From the NCBI GenBank assembly GCA_006503535.1, contig QYRS01000006.1:2666001-2730000 (forward strand): DNA of 64,000 nt. The letters are read 5' to 3'. This stretch comes from Arthrinium phaeospermum. Its lineage: Eukaryota > Ascomycota > Sordariomycetes > Amphisphaeriales > Apiosporaceae. Every line of letters begins with the position of its first letter. The first letter of the stretch is position 1. The notes under the pieces were generated by a model that was not told the origin of the DNA, made no database searches, and saw only the letters and a list, made by a program, of their open reading frames with translations. Positions 37,980-49,103 of the stretch are shown one piece after another. The translations under genes and the position numbers were made by a program.

Positions 37980-40437
37980 ATGGATGAACGCATACAGAGC
38001 CGGGCCAAGCTTCCGAGCCGGGCCTGTGAGTCCTGTAGAGCTGCCAAGATCCGGTGTCAGCCCAGTGACCAAAGCGGGATATGTAAACGGTAGGTGAGCC
38101 TTTTGAAGACTTGCAGAATTTCCAGAGTGGTTCAGTAGGAGTTGGCTCACACATCCTTTCAGGTGTTGCGACTTCAAGAAGGAATGCATCTTCAGAGCCC
38201 GGCCGAGAACTAGGAGGCCCAGGGCTGCCCAAGGGTGAGTGACATGACCGCTTCTTCTTCTTCTCCTTTCCAGGCCCCCCTATTTTTGAATTCTCCAGAT
38301 CATTGGTGCAGCTCGTATTGATCGTACTTTGACGTAACTAGGGAACCCCCCTTACCACACCCACCTGGTCCCAGCAAGACCTTCAGCATCGACTTCAGCC
38401 TGCCAGCTGAAGCGGATCCCGGGTCGGGCTTCGACGACCTGCTGGAGAAGCACGACCAATTCGTCGACGACCTGGTACCTTCGGACGCCGAAGACGAACT
38501 GGACAACGACTCAACCATGATCTCGGCGCCCTCGTCCGGCAGCGGCGCCACCTTCTCCAGCATCTCCTCGCCGGGCTCATCGATGGGTACGGCGAGCTCG
38601 ATAGCCTTGACGACCCTGGGCATCCAGCCCCAGTTCAACCTCGGCTCGGCGCAGAAGCTCCTCGACGGGTTCGGGGACATGTTGACATTCTGCCCCCTGG
38701 TGATCCTGCCCGAGGGCGCCAACGTCAAGTCGATGGCTAGCCAGTCCCCCTTTTTGCTGTTGGCCGTCTTGGCGGCCGCCAGCTGTTCGAGTAGCCTCTC
38801 AGGGTTCAATCTGTACGACGACGAGTTCCGCAAGGTATTGGGCTTGAAGTTCGTGACCAGCGGCGAGAGATCGTTGGAGCTACTTCAGGGACTCCTGGTC
38901 TATAACGCCTGGTAGGCCCATCCAGATGATATGGAGAGTGGGGATCGGCGTTGACTTTGTTCAGGTACCCATTCCATCTGCGTCCCAACGACCGGCGTAC
39001 CTTTCAGTACTTGCGAATGGCCGTAGACGTCGTCCATGACTTGGGGCTCGACGACGAAGCCACTTTCGCAGATCGAATAGAGTCAGGGGTCGGTCCCGAA
39101 GACCTGGAACGCTTTCGCACCTTCATAGCATGCTTCTATATAGCATCAATGTAAGTACAGGCATGGTCTCCCGCATTATCTACAAAGAGCTGATTCGATA
39201 CGTCCAAGAAAACTCCGCATTTGGGGCAAACCGGCAATACTCCCCCATTCCTCTTGGATTGCCACGTGCTGCGACCTCGTCGAGAAGTGGTCCCACTCGC
39301 ATCAAGACCATGTGCTTGTCTGGCTTTGTCGCTTGCAGTCCATCCATGACGGGATGATGGAGCTGCGGGCGAGCTACAACCGAGATGTGAACAATCACAA
39401 CAGACACCAGCACAACCTCATCCAGCTTGGTCTTGAGGCCCAACTCAGAGAATGGCAAGCAAGGATGTCGGATCATGTGTCGGCTATGCGTAAGTTGTGC
39501 TCCCCCAAAACAAAAACATGGGACGAGGGATGTGTAATGCTAACTTCTATACCTACCAGCAACTGTCAAGATGTCCAGCCTCTACGCAGATATGCAAGTG
39601 GCCGCTTGTCCCCTTTTGATGCCCCATCGGCAAAAAGCCGAAAAACCCGATGCGATGTCCCTCGACCCTACCAAACTGATGGGAACAGCCCATACGTTGT
39701 GTGCATTCTTCGACCAAGTGTTGGCGTTAGAGCCGTCAGTGCTGGACCGGTTCTCGGCGGTGGAGTGGGCCCATCTTACCGTGGCCGTGATACTCGTGGT
39801 CAAGCTATCCTTCCCCGTGGACACGTGCCCGCTCTTCGACGCGGCTCAGGCAAGGACCGCATTGCAGTCCGGTGGCTACCTCGAGAAGCTGTGCGCGGAC
39901 CCGCTACCGGAAAACGACGACGCCGCCCACAAGTCCAGGACGGCTTCGGGTAGGGGTGCGGTGCGAGGGAAGACGAGCGATGGTGGCCAGGATGGGAAGA
40001 CCACCATAACCGATAAGACTGGGAACAACAACATCGCCGCGGCGTTTCGCATCATACTGCGTAAAGTCAAGGCCAAGTATGATAGGCGCGTCGCCGCGGT
40101 CGAGGCCAAGGTTGCTGCGGAAGAGACCCGTGCCTTGCGCGGATGCCCCTTTCTCGATGGCAGCCTGACTGAGTATATACCCCTTTGGGAAGGCCAGACC
40201 AGTATCGGGCATTATCAGTCCTCTTCTTCACAGTATCATTGGGGAGGAACCGGCAATGCCTTTGGGGCAACGGGCATGGACGGTGCCGCATTGCAGCAGC
40301 CGTCTTCTGCTGCTCGGCTGGACACTCCCGTATTCCATGACCTATGGGCGACCATGACCCAAGGCTGGGCCGCCGATGATGGCATGCCGAATTTGGGCAT
40401 GGATAACAATGATGCGGATGACTATGGGCCTTTCTGA
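37980..40437 (+). CDS. Zn(II)2Cys6 binuclear-cluster transcription factor
   Basis: Predicted 687-residue fungal transcription factor. Six exons: 37980-38089, 38163-38234, 38375-38911, 38965-39150, 39209-39489 and 39560-40437. Phases are consistent throughout. The N-terminal DNA-binding cluster has canonical spacing C16-X2-C19-X6-C26-X8-C35-X2-C38-X6-C45, split by intron 1 inside codon R37. Downstream, KTFSIDFSLP and FDDLLEKHDQFVDDLVPS are followed by a Ser-rich linker. A helical middle region then contains FPLV-type segments, FHLRPNDRRTFQYLRMAVDVVHDLGL, TCCDLVEKWSHSHQDHVLVW and HTLCAFFDQVLALEPS. The latter layout is familiar from uncharacterised fungal C6 regulators. Intron 4 is the least certain boundary; a 58-nt intron to 39208 keeps the frame. 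The tail has a Lys-rich RKVKAKYDRR helix and ends acidic (NNDADDYGPF). Target genes are unknown; the carboxypeptidase next door is one possibility. Confidence 0.88.
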
Positions 40438-43300
40438 CCCCGCTACCCGACTCGACAGGGGAAATTCGAGAGGGCGTTCGTCATACGCAACAACTGTCTT
40501 CATGTCAAGCTTCCGGGACGAGGAGCACACTGAACACGAACACAAGAAACCAGCTCAGTCGTCATGATTGTATCTGATGGAGTAGCAGGTGTTCCCAAGT
40601 GCGTTCCATCGTACGATATGGATTGAATGTGCGAAATCTAGGTTCCCTCATCCACAGGTTGAGTTCAACCTTCACCCGGGACTCGAAAAGGACTTAAGAA
40701 ACAAACCCACGCTGTGTCCACTGCATGGCATACCCAACGGGTTGAAATACGGTAACAGCTTAGATCTCCCTTGACCGGGCTGGTGTAGCCTAGCGGTAGT
40801 ATTGTTATTTCATTATACTTAAAGGCAAGAGGGTTCGATTCCCTCTGCGGTCACTTTTTTCACCCTCGTTCCCGTTCCCTCCCTTTTTGGGCATCGTCAC
40901 AGAAACCGCTGCTCCGACTAGGCAACTCTTATGCTGTATATTCTCTTTTACTTGTATTGGTTCAAAGTGAAATATTAGAAGTATTCTTCGCCATAGTGTG
41001 GTTGACTCGTCGACGCGGTCGCTGCGCCTTGGGATTGTCGTCATATCAAATTAATTATTATCGACCTAGTCAACAATAATATGCGCTGATGATGATAACT
41101 AGGCTACCCATGTATGTGATTGCACACTTTGTGTATTCCCGACAACTGACTCTGTCGACTGCAATGAAGAAACGCATACATATTGGAGAAGATGAGGAGA
41201 CCTCGAGTGCCCCTTCCGAGGGTACTGGTTGCCACAGAAAAGGGTGGGCTATCAGCAAACGATAGAGAGCGGTTTGAAGCCTACCGGGCGAACGATCCAG
41301 AAAACAGTCAGGGACCTCTTTCGTTCTCGCCATTTGGTGGTACGTTGGGGTCGGTGATCTCTCCGGACGAGGGAGACGGGAAACAAGCTCTGGGAAAGCC
41401 ACAGTATTTTCTCCCTCCCAACGCGGCAACATACTTTGTAATTTGCAGACACATACAGAAAATGTAACGTTATGGCCATAAAGGGGAAGGGGTTAGCGGT
41501 GGATGTCGGCTTTCCGGGAGAACCGCATAGGGCCGCGCGGGGCGGCAGTAGTTCCGCAGAGAGAAGAAGTGCGTCGTCAATGCAGCGGACTTCCCTACAT
41601 GCTTGGCGCTGGCTGGTACGTAGCATATCTTCTACAACCTGCCAGGTCACATGCCAAAAGCATGAAAAAGAAAAAACCAAGAAGAATTCGCCACAACGTG
41701 CCTCCTCACGAGACCACGTACAGTGTGCGATGCGGGAACCTGCAGCTGTGTGACCCGGGTATATCCGCCTCGCCGTGCTTACCGATTAGGAAAGAGACCA
41801 AAACTGCTACTAACCTGATGGTGCCATCCACTACCACCTCGACGGGCGTGGGGGTGTTTGTGGGAAAGTATGCGCCCGCCATCGTTCGTGCCTGCTAGCT
41901 AATCCTGTTAACACCCTGAGGACTGACTACCTGTCGGTAAGTACATAGTCACTAGAGTGCCTGTTGCATCAAGGAAGAAATCACTATAGTCATGTATGTG
42001 TTGATGAACCTGTGGATGTGAATCTTATTGACCATCTAGACCGCTGAGTAGGTAGGTAGCTATAACCAAAGATGATGACGAAATAAACGAGGAAAAGGGC
42101 AAAGACCAGGCTGGACCATGAATCAATTAGAAGAACCCCGCCCACGTAAATGAAGGAAAGAAAAAACACCTGATGAAGATCAAGTGAGGTATATCGTAAA
42201 CTGGCAAACCCCTCCCCAAAGTGCACTCCGTATGCTATGTGTCCAACCATCCCCGCCCCACGGAAAATGCTAAGATATAACCAATATCTAATCCCTCCCC
42301 TATCACCTTCCAGGTATGAAAGTGGTCGAGGTCAGATTCCAGCCGATACTAGTAATGGTAACCAGGTAGTCGGGACTACATTCCAAGGGGGTAAAAAAAA
42401 AAGCGGGAGCTTGTTCGGCGCCCAAGGCAAGACCAGGCAGGTATATATATACACCTTGTGGCTGGTTCCCGGCGGCTGCGCATCAGCGAATCTGTAGGTT
42501 CCCCATGCTCCTGGGATCGAGGCATGGATAGTGAAAGTCCGGCCTGTTCCAATCTACCAGGGGGGGTGCCCTCTTGCTCCCTCTGATGCCCTGGTCTGAT
42601 GAAGCCATGTTTCCTCCAAGAATGGTATTTTCCTTTTCTCCGGTCTTTTCGATAGTGAACGCCAAAGCCCTGATGTTCTTTTTATCTCTGATGACGCCAA
42701 CGCATTGATAAAATAAGCCTATCCATATGCCACTGCTCAAAAGGGAGAGCAGAGTTATTCTCCATGCTCCCCGAAAAACACACAGATGGTTCAATTCCAA
42801 CCCAAGTTGATAGGCTACGGAATGAATCCCGCTCGCTCTACCCAACGCCAAGGCCCAGCCATGAAAAACTTGGTAAAAAGCAAAATCCGAGACGCTGTAC
42901 CGATGAAGCGCATAGAACACCAGAGATGCCATCGCCGCCAAATCTTAGGTTATAACCCGAAATGCCTCGTAACTCCCTCGTAAGCACCCGCCACCAGGCG
43001 GTATGCGTAGGGAATCATCGTGATATCGGCGCCATCGCTGAGAAACCAATAAACAAGATCGCAAGCTCCATCCCAACATGCAAATAAAATGCAAAAATGA
43101 TGCGAAAAGAACCGGCCGGTTTCCCAAAGACCCGGACCGCCAATAGTAAAGGCCAAAGGGGCCAGATGAAACGCTGAACACACTAAAGAAAGAGAAAAAC
43201 CCGGCCATTTGCTTTCATGCTCCTTCAAATGCACGCCCCAGAACGCCTTTGCAAGTGAAAACGCTATTGCTTGTTAGGGCGCCTTTGATGAAGTACCCAT
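40438..43300. other. Intergenic, with tRNA-like unit; WHI3 3' flank
   Basis: Apart from the tRNA-like element at 40773-40860 I support no gene. Minus-strand open frames at 42483-43234 lie just downstream of WHI3 and are probably its 3' UTR. An ACTCCGTA motif, a variant of the dispersed TACGGAGTA, lies at 42225-42232. Confidence 0.5.
40773..40853 (+). tRNA. tRNA-like Pol III transcription unit, possibly degenerate
   Basis: A canonical B box (GGTTCGATTCC, 40832-40842) sits in a 6-bp T arm (AGAGGG/CCCTCT). An A-box match (TAGCCTAGCGG) starts at 40787, and a six-T terminator follows at 40855-40860. The ends pair as GACCG/CGGTC. A D-like hairpin (GGCT/AGCC) and an AGTAT/ATACT stem complete a cloverleaf. 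It is not a normal tRNA: the acceptor stem is only 5 bp, the anticodon-position loop is 12 nt and no anticodon can be assigned with confidence (TTC and CAT triplets are in the loop). It could be a diverged tRNA, a tRNA pseudogene or a tRNA-related small RNA. Confidence 0.5.
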
Positions 43301-45145
43301 CTATTTTCCCATCATGTGTGGTGGTGGCGGGAACGTAGTAGACGCATTCAACATGGTAGAAGACCCGCCAGCAGATAGGGGCCCGTTGTTGTACGGGGCA
43401 TTATTCCACCCGCCGTAGTTGTTGCTGTTGATATTGTTGTTGTTGTTGTTGTTGTTGGGGTAGTTCGGTGACGAATAAGGGGCGTTTGCACCATTCGATA
43501 GAGACGAAGACGAAGCACTGTTGTAAGCCATGCGGTTGAGACCTGGGGGCGCAGAAAGACCCGGGGGTGGTCCATTGGTCGTGGCGAAACCAGCCCCAGA
43601 GCCGGCCATCATGTTACTGATGCCTGCCATAGCTGCTGCTCCACTCGGGCCAGGCGTCTGACCCGAGCGAACCCCAAGAGGGTTCTTGGAAAAGCTGAGA
43701 CGAATGCCGCCTTTCACGCTGTTGTGGAGCGGGTGGCCGTAAAGTTCATGCAGCGCCTTCGTCGCAAAGGAGACATCTTCGAACTCGACAAAACACATGG
43801 GGCCGTTTTGCTTGGTTCGGAAGCATAGCCGCTTGTACCCACGCTGCTTCGAGAACATGGCTTTGAGCTCTTCTTCCGAGGTGTCGATGGGAAGATTACC
43901 GACGTACAACGTATTACAGGGCGGGTTTTGGTCTGCAGGATTCACCGGCGGGAAGTTATGGCGATGGAAGTGCTGGCTTCCGACCTGGTAGTTGAGCGAA
44001 TGGCTAGCGCTGTTCATTACAGTCGGGGACATGGCGTTGCTGTGGCCAGAAATAGGAGTCATGGTTGGTTGCCCATAAGGGGGAAGAGAGTTTGCAGATG
44101 ACGTTGATGTGTTCAGCGATAGGTTAGCCATGCGAGAAATCGGCAGATGGGGAGCAGTCGCCCTCCGGCCCTGTGTTGCGCCATTCTCGGCATACGCGAC
44201 AGGGTTCTTGAGCAGCTCCTGCGTCTCATCGTCTTCGGCGTTATCATGACTGATGAGCGTCTTGCCGGATATGCGTGCTCGCTCGGTCAAGTGGTTGCCA
44301 ATGGGCGACTGTGGTGAGAAGAGGCTTTGGTAATGAGTGCCCGACTCCGGGTTGGGCAATTCATTGCTGCCGTACATGCCGCCATTCATACCATTCATAG
44401 GCGGCGACATCTTCTCCATGGTGGATTGGTATCCACTAGCAAAGCGCGATGGCTGCCGCGAGGTCGGGCCCGACGAGGTGGTCGAGGAGGCGGTACTTGA
44501 GGTGGCGGAAGTAGGGTTGTTGTTGGCCGAGGTCTCGTGGGTGGGATACCTTCGCGAGGTTAAGGGGCTGCCGGACAGTATCTCGACAATCATCTCGGCA
44601 TCATTCGAGATCGACTTCCCGTGCAACATATCTTTGGCTTGCTGTGCGCCAGCCAAGGTCTTGAACTTGAGTACAGCTGAGCGGAAACCCGCATCTTCCG
44701 ATTGCTCGGGCGACAGCATCTCGACATCGACCAACTCTTGCGAAAACACAACCATGAGCCTAAGCTTCTCCTCGGTTGTATCCAACGGCAGGCGGCGAAT
44801 GAGTACTTGCGACACGGGCGCGGGCGTTGTCGCGTACGGCGTGCCCACAGGTTTGATGCTCGCGTCGTTGTCAAAGGGATTCATGTGATGCATGGAGAGC
44901 GCGAAGGGGGAGTGGGCCGACATGCCCGCAGACCTGAACGGTTGCTGCGAGTGCGACAGAAAAGCAGGCGCAGCCATGGCAGCGGTAGTGATGGATTTGG
45001 CGGTTGTCGCGTTGGGCGAAGCTGTTGTCGCGAGCGACGGGGGGAACGGACTTGCGCGATTCGACGTCAACGCCGTCGCGTTGAATGAAGACCTCGCAGG
45101 ATTGTTGGAGCCGGGACTTAACGTCGAACTCTGCTCACCGTTCAT
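43301..45145 (-). CDS. WHI3: Whi3-type RNA-binding protein (RRM), cell-cycle and polarity control
   Basis: Predicted 614-residue single-exon homologue of Whi3/S. pombe Nrd1-type proteins. In yeasts and Ashbya these bind cyclin and formin mRNAs and form RNP condensates that set cell size and nuclear-cycle timing. The first, divergent RRM (about 110-190) has [17 protein letters not shown] and [19 protein letters not shown]. The C-terminal RRM (about 412-495) carries the family signature [39 protein letters not shown] and the tail [21 protein letters not shown] long Ser/Pro/Asn-rich linker separates them. The extreme C-terminus is Asn-rich (a run of eight N encoded by GTT/GTT-type repeats at about 43431-43457), Gly/Ser- and Met-rich, which is prion-like. 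The ATG at 45145 gives MNGEQSS. Upstream sequence is microsatellite-rich, and the 5' leader could be long. Confidence 0.93.
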   Translation of the reverse strand: MNGEQSSTLSPGSNNPARSSFNATALTSNRASPFPPSLATTASPNATTAKSITTAAMAAPAFLSHSQQPFRSAGMSAHSPFALSMHHMNPFDNDASIKPVGTPYATTPAPVSQVLIRRLPLDTTEEKLRLMVVFSQELVDVEMLSPEQSEDAGFRSAVLKFKTLAGAQQAKDMLHGKSISNDAEMIVEILSGSPLTSRRYPTHETSANNNPTSATSSTASSTTSSGPTSRQPSRFASGYQSTMEKMSPPMNGMNGGMYGSNELPNPESGTHYQSLFSPQSPIGNHLTERARISGKTLISHDNAEDDETQELLKNPVAYAENGATQGRRATAPHLPISRMANLSLNTSTSSANSLPPYGQPTMTPISGHSNAMSPTVMNSASHSLNYQVGSQHFHRHNFPPVNPADQNPPCNTLYVGNLPIDTSEEELKAMFSKQRGYKRLCFRTKQNGPMCFVEFEDVSFATKALHELYGHPLHNSVKGGIRLSFSKNPLGVRSGQTPGPSGAAAMAGISNMMAGSGAGFATTNGPPPGLSAPPGLNRMAYNSASSSSLSNGANAPYSSPNYPNNNNNNNNINSNNYGGWNNAPYNNGPLSAGGSSTMLNASTTFPPPPHMMGK

Positions 45146-45519
45146 GCTTTGTGGCGCATGGACTCTAAGCTGTTGCTTGCGGCAGGATGGGACGAGAAAA
45201 GTCGAGGCGCTGCTATGATACGATATGGTTGCTGAGTTGAGTGGGTGGAAGATAGATTGAAGGCGATGACGATCGCGCTGATCAGAAGACGGCGGGTGCT
45301 TGTTTCGCAGAAATGAGTGGGTTGGCGGCGCAGGTCTGTATGTAGGTACGGGCTTACAGCGACGAGACAGTACAGTAGTCGTCTAGTAGGCTGGGTTTAG
45401 GTCGAGGTACGGGGATCAGTCAATCAATAATGTGGGATAAGCCGGCGCGCGTGCGCTGACCTGCACCAAGAACCAAAAGCTTGGAGCCGGGTCTTGCCTT
45501 GCGTCCTTTCGTCTTGGGG

Positions 45520-45543
45520 GGTGGTGGTGGTGGTGGTGGTGGT
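45520..45543. repeat. (GGT)8 microsatellite with GT tail
   Basis: Eight GGT units followed by GTGTGTGTGCGTGCGTG in the upstream region of WHI3. If transcribed with WHI3 (minus strand) it would be an ACC-rich leader element. Confidence 0.85.
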
Positions 45544-48218
45544 GTGTGTGCGTGCGTGAGAGAGCCTGTGAGGGGAGAGGGGGGATGGGACTGAAAGTGG
45601 TAAAAAGAGGTACGAGAGAGGGTGAATGGAAATGAGAAACTGGGTCAGCAAGCGGCTGGGCGGCAGTGCGTCAATCAGTTCCAATTAGTCGATCAAGGAT
45701 GGTTCAGTCAATCAATTAACCGACCAACCAAATCCGCCCGGACTGACTGACAAGATAGGTTCAGATAGCAATATAGAGAGGTAAAGTAGGTAGTATGTAG
45801 AGGTGTAATAGCAGTCAGTCGTTGTACGTGCGTGGGCGCGCCAAAAGGATTGCGACGATGCAATTATGTCTCGGCGACTGAGACGCGACTCGAGGAATTA
45901 TGGGGTAAAAAGGGTGACGATGCCCGGGAAGAAACGCGACAAGACAAGCAGGCAGCCAGAGAGGAATGCAAGGAGTTGTTGCGCTGGGGGAAAATAGGAT
46001 TGTCGAAATTTCGGGGGACGTTCCTAAAAGTTGGGTAATGGGATTGGAGGGGGGGGTGCGAAGTTGGTGGGAGGGACAAAGGAAGAGAGAGTTGATGGGC
46101 GGCCTTTGGAGGAGGGTGTGGTGGTGGGTGAGTGGGTTGAGACGTCTTTGTGTGTGTATCTGGCTGTCTGTCTGATGGAGATGGATGTGGTGTGGTTCAA
46201 AGTCCGCTGGTACACTTGGTAGCGAGTACAGTAGCTTTGGTACCACGATTACATGTAGAAGCGTGAGAACAAAAGAGGACAAGAGAGAGAGAGAGGGAGA
46301 GGCAAGAAGACGAATGCACCTCGATGCTATCTGCCTGGCTGGCTGTCTGCATCTATCTTCCACTACGCTGCTTTAGGACAGAACAGACACACTCCCTTTC
46401 TCTCGGCCTCTGTCTGACTGACTGGCTGGCTGGCTGGGCTGGCAGTCTTGTCTGTCTCTGTGCTCTCCGATATAAACTCGTCTGTTATCTCCTCGCTCTC
46501 TCCAATCCGGGGCCTCGCCAAACTATGTTACTCATGGCTGTTGCTGTCTTCAATGTCTGTCCTCGTCCTGCTAACTAACATCAATGCCTGTCAGTTTTCT
46601 CGGCGGTGCGGGTGCTTGTGGGTGGTGGGTGGTGGGTGTGGATATCGCTTGTACGTTCGAAAAGTAAAGCATGTCCAAGGTCTTCCTTTTAGGCCCGGTC
46701 CCTTCAACACACCCACCGAGCCGGGTGCAGTTTGTGGTGGTGTGTCGAGAGATTGGTGAGCCATCAGTGGTCAATGGCACATGGGGTTGCCAAGGTAGGT
46801 TTTAGTCGGCTCATATCTTCTGGGGCCCGGGGATGACAAATGGATGCACCGGCTATGTCTGCGATTTGCTATCTACCGCTACCAACATACTTGGTACCTA
46901 GCCAACCCATCAATCACTGAGGTAAACCCCCAACGATCGCCACGTAATAGGAACCCGAAGTCCATCGCATCGCCGTGGTTATGCCTCTGTCAGTTACAGC
47001 TCACCACCCGTCCCTCCATCTTATCCATTCCCTACTTTCCCAATAGACTTGCAGAAGGACATCGAGCCGACGAGGCCTCTGGGTGTCTGTCGTAGACGTC
47101 CTAGATACGGTGGGTTCAGAAGAATATTAAGGTAGAATTCAATAGGTTTGGTCTTTGGTCATGCTACGTACCCGGTAAGGCGAGGTACATATGCCGGGGT
47201 TTGTCCTGTAGCCGGACTCCCAGTAAGTACATGCCTAGCATCTCAACTGAAGCTCGTGCTTCGAAGAAATGCCAACTTAGCGATGTGTCCCATTGGTCCG
47301 CGGTTTCTGCTGATGTTCCCGCCCGGAAAAGCCATGCATGGATGGTGCCAAAGACGAAACAAAAGAAAAGCACGCTATGCAGAATACTGTCTCTCCCTCC
47401 TATTCCCCTAGTGCCTAATGCTGCTGCAAAGTACAAACTTCGAATGGGCTCGGCGGCATAGCTGTGCACTAACGCTGCTGAATGCATGCGTTACAGCAGT
47501 CTAAATAGAAAAGCGGGTATCGAGTCCCGCTTCCATTGCATCTGATTGCCGACCAAGTCTTCTGAATGGCTACCTTGTAAGATTCGCAACTACGAGGCAT
47601 ATTTGTATCCAAGTATACTCGCACGTCGTAGTGGTATTGTAGGTAGGCAGGGTTCGTTGTGAGGTTCTTCTTCGTGAGTGACTTGGCTGAGCTAGGTTAG
47701 GTTGCTTGTCGGTTTGAACTCTATGCGATCAATGATACTGTACGGCACACCACCCAACACTAAAGAGCAACTAACTTGGAAGAGAGGGTGGGAGAAGGGG
47801 AAGGATTTGATACTGCTCATGATTTCTGGGGTCGTTTGAGGTAGAGGGATGTCGGTTTTGAAGGCCTCCTAGGGCTGAGGCAGAGCTCGTCCATTCTGGA
47901 CTGCAATCTGGGGGGGAGGGCACAAGGGGAGGGTCCTTCTACTGGCCCGGGTCTTGGCTCGAAAGACCGCGTTTCAAAGTGCCGGGTTTTTGTGTTTTTA
48001 CCATGTGGCTTACAGAGAGGTCCAGGGGGGGCGGTTGTCAGAAGAAGCCGAGTACAGTCCTGTAGATCGCATGGTGGGCCGGGGCGATACCCAACATATC
48101 GCTTCTCAATTTTCCGGGGGTCGTAATCCGAAAGGGAAAAGCCACCTGCCACCTCTTCTCTATCAGAGTTTTGGTGTGATAGACACCCCAGAGGTAGAGT
48201 TGCATTCGGTATCTTCCT

Positions 48219-49103
48219 CTAACCACCCATCCCGAGTGAGAAATGTGGTGCCCAAATTAATTCATGACCCGTCGCAGGCATGTCAAAAGGGGAATGAGAC
48301 GTGCAACGCCGTTTGGAGGAGCAGCCCGTTCTGGGTGTGCATACGGATGGGAGGGTGGATGGTGACCCAACGTGCTTGAGCGCGAGTATTGGCGGCGATG
48401 GAGGGGAGGGGCACAGCACAGCACACCCCTCGACTTTGGAGGGAAAATCCTCCTCACAAGCGATTGGTTGTATGGCATCTTTCCTCTCTGGACAGGTTAT
48501 CGTGCCAATCAAGTCCACGGCGTGCAGAGTAGCCGGTGTGTGGTGGGAAAAAAGGCTGATTGTTATACTCACAACACGCTCTCGTTCCTGATGCGCCAGC
48601 CCTCCCTTCCCTAACGACACACGTCGCTTGGGATATGTGACGTCCACTACACCCACCCTTATTTCGCTATCTGCGTAACCAGAGCACAAGGCTCTCATCC
48701 CATAGAGGTAGGGCTCGAGTACCATTTTTCGATTCAGGGCTAGTTCCTGATGTTTCGTTCTCACGCATTCCCCGGTCTGAAGATGACGTGGGTAGAGGGG
48801 TACAATACGCAGAGTCTCGTCGAGTAAGGGTTGATACAAGCCGTAGCAATTGTGAGCAGACACTTTTTCGTCAAAGAAGGCTGTGCTTGTTGGCAGTATA
48901 AACGGCACAGGCAGTAGAAACCAACCTGGCTTTACCGTGTGCAGGACCGGTGAGAAATCTTCGACAGGGGTTGGCTGACACGGTGCATGCGGGAGGGAGC
49001 ATGCAACGGAGCTCCAAAGTGTGGCATCCACTAACCATCTTGATTCACCTTGATAGCTAGCACACACACAGGATGTTAAAAACCCCCCAGCATTTACTGG
49101 CAA
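48219..49103 (-). CDS. Unassigned 294-codon open frame, hypothetical
   Basis: I do not recognise this frame and am not sure it is a gene. It is the longest open stretch in the window that neither encodes nor overlaps a recognised gene. The upstream end has a TTG, not an ATG; the first ATG lies near codon 126. Cys and Pro are frequent. No transmembrane run, repeat or motif stands out, and codon third positions are not obviously biased. Possibilities are an orphan gene with a missed 5' exon, a decayed coding sequence, or chance in a stop-poor region. Confidence 0.2.
   Translation of the reverse strand: MPVNAGGFLTSCVCASYQGESRWLVDATLWSSVACSLPHAPCQPTPVEDFSPVLHTVKPGWFLLPVPFILPTSTAFFDEKVSAHNCYGLYQPLLDETLRIVPLYPRHLQTGECVRTKHQELALNRKMVLEPYLYGMRALCSGYADSEIRVGVVDVTYPKRRVSLGKGGLAHQERERVVSITISLFSHHTPATLHAVDLIGTITCPERKDAIQPIACEEDFPSKVEGCAVLCPSPPSPPILALKHVGSPSTLPSVCTPRTGCSSKRRCTSHSPFDMPATGHELIWAPHFSLGMGG

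Noticed and set aside
44337..44888. 183-codon plus-strand frame
   Set aside because: Antisense shadow inside the single WHI3 exon, with no independent features.
47440..47550. Second tRNA-like candidate (hairpins ending in GCGGG/CCCGC)
   Set aside because: The T-loop sequence (TATCGAGT) does not match the B box, the arms are spaced wrongly and there is no T-run terminator. Treated as coincidental hairpins.
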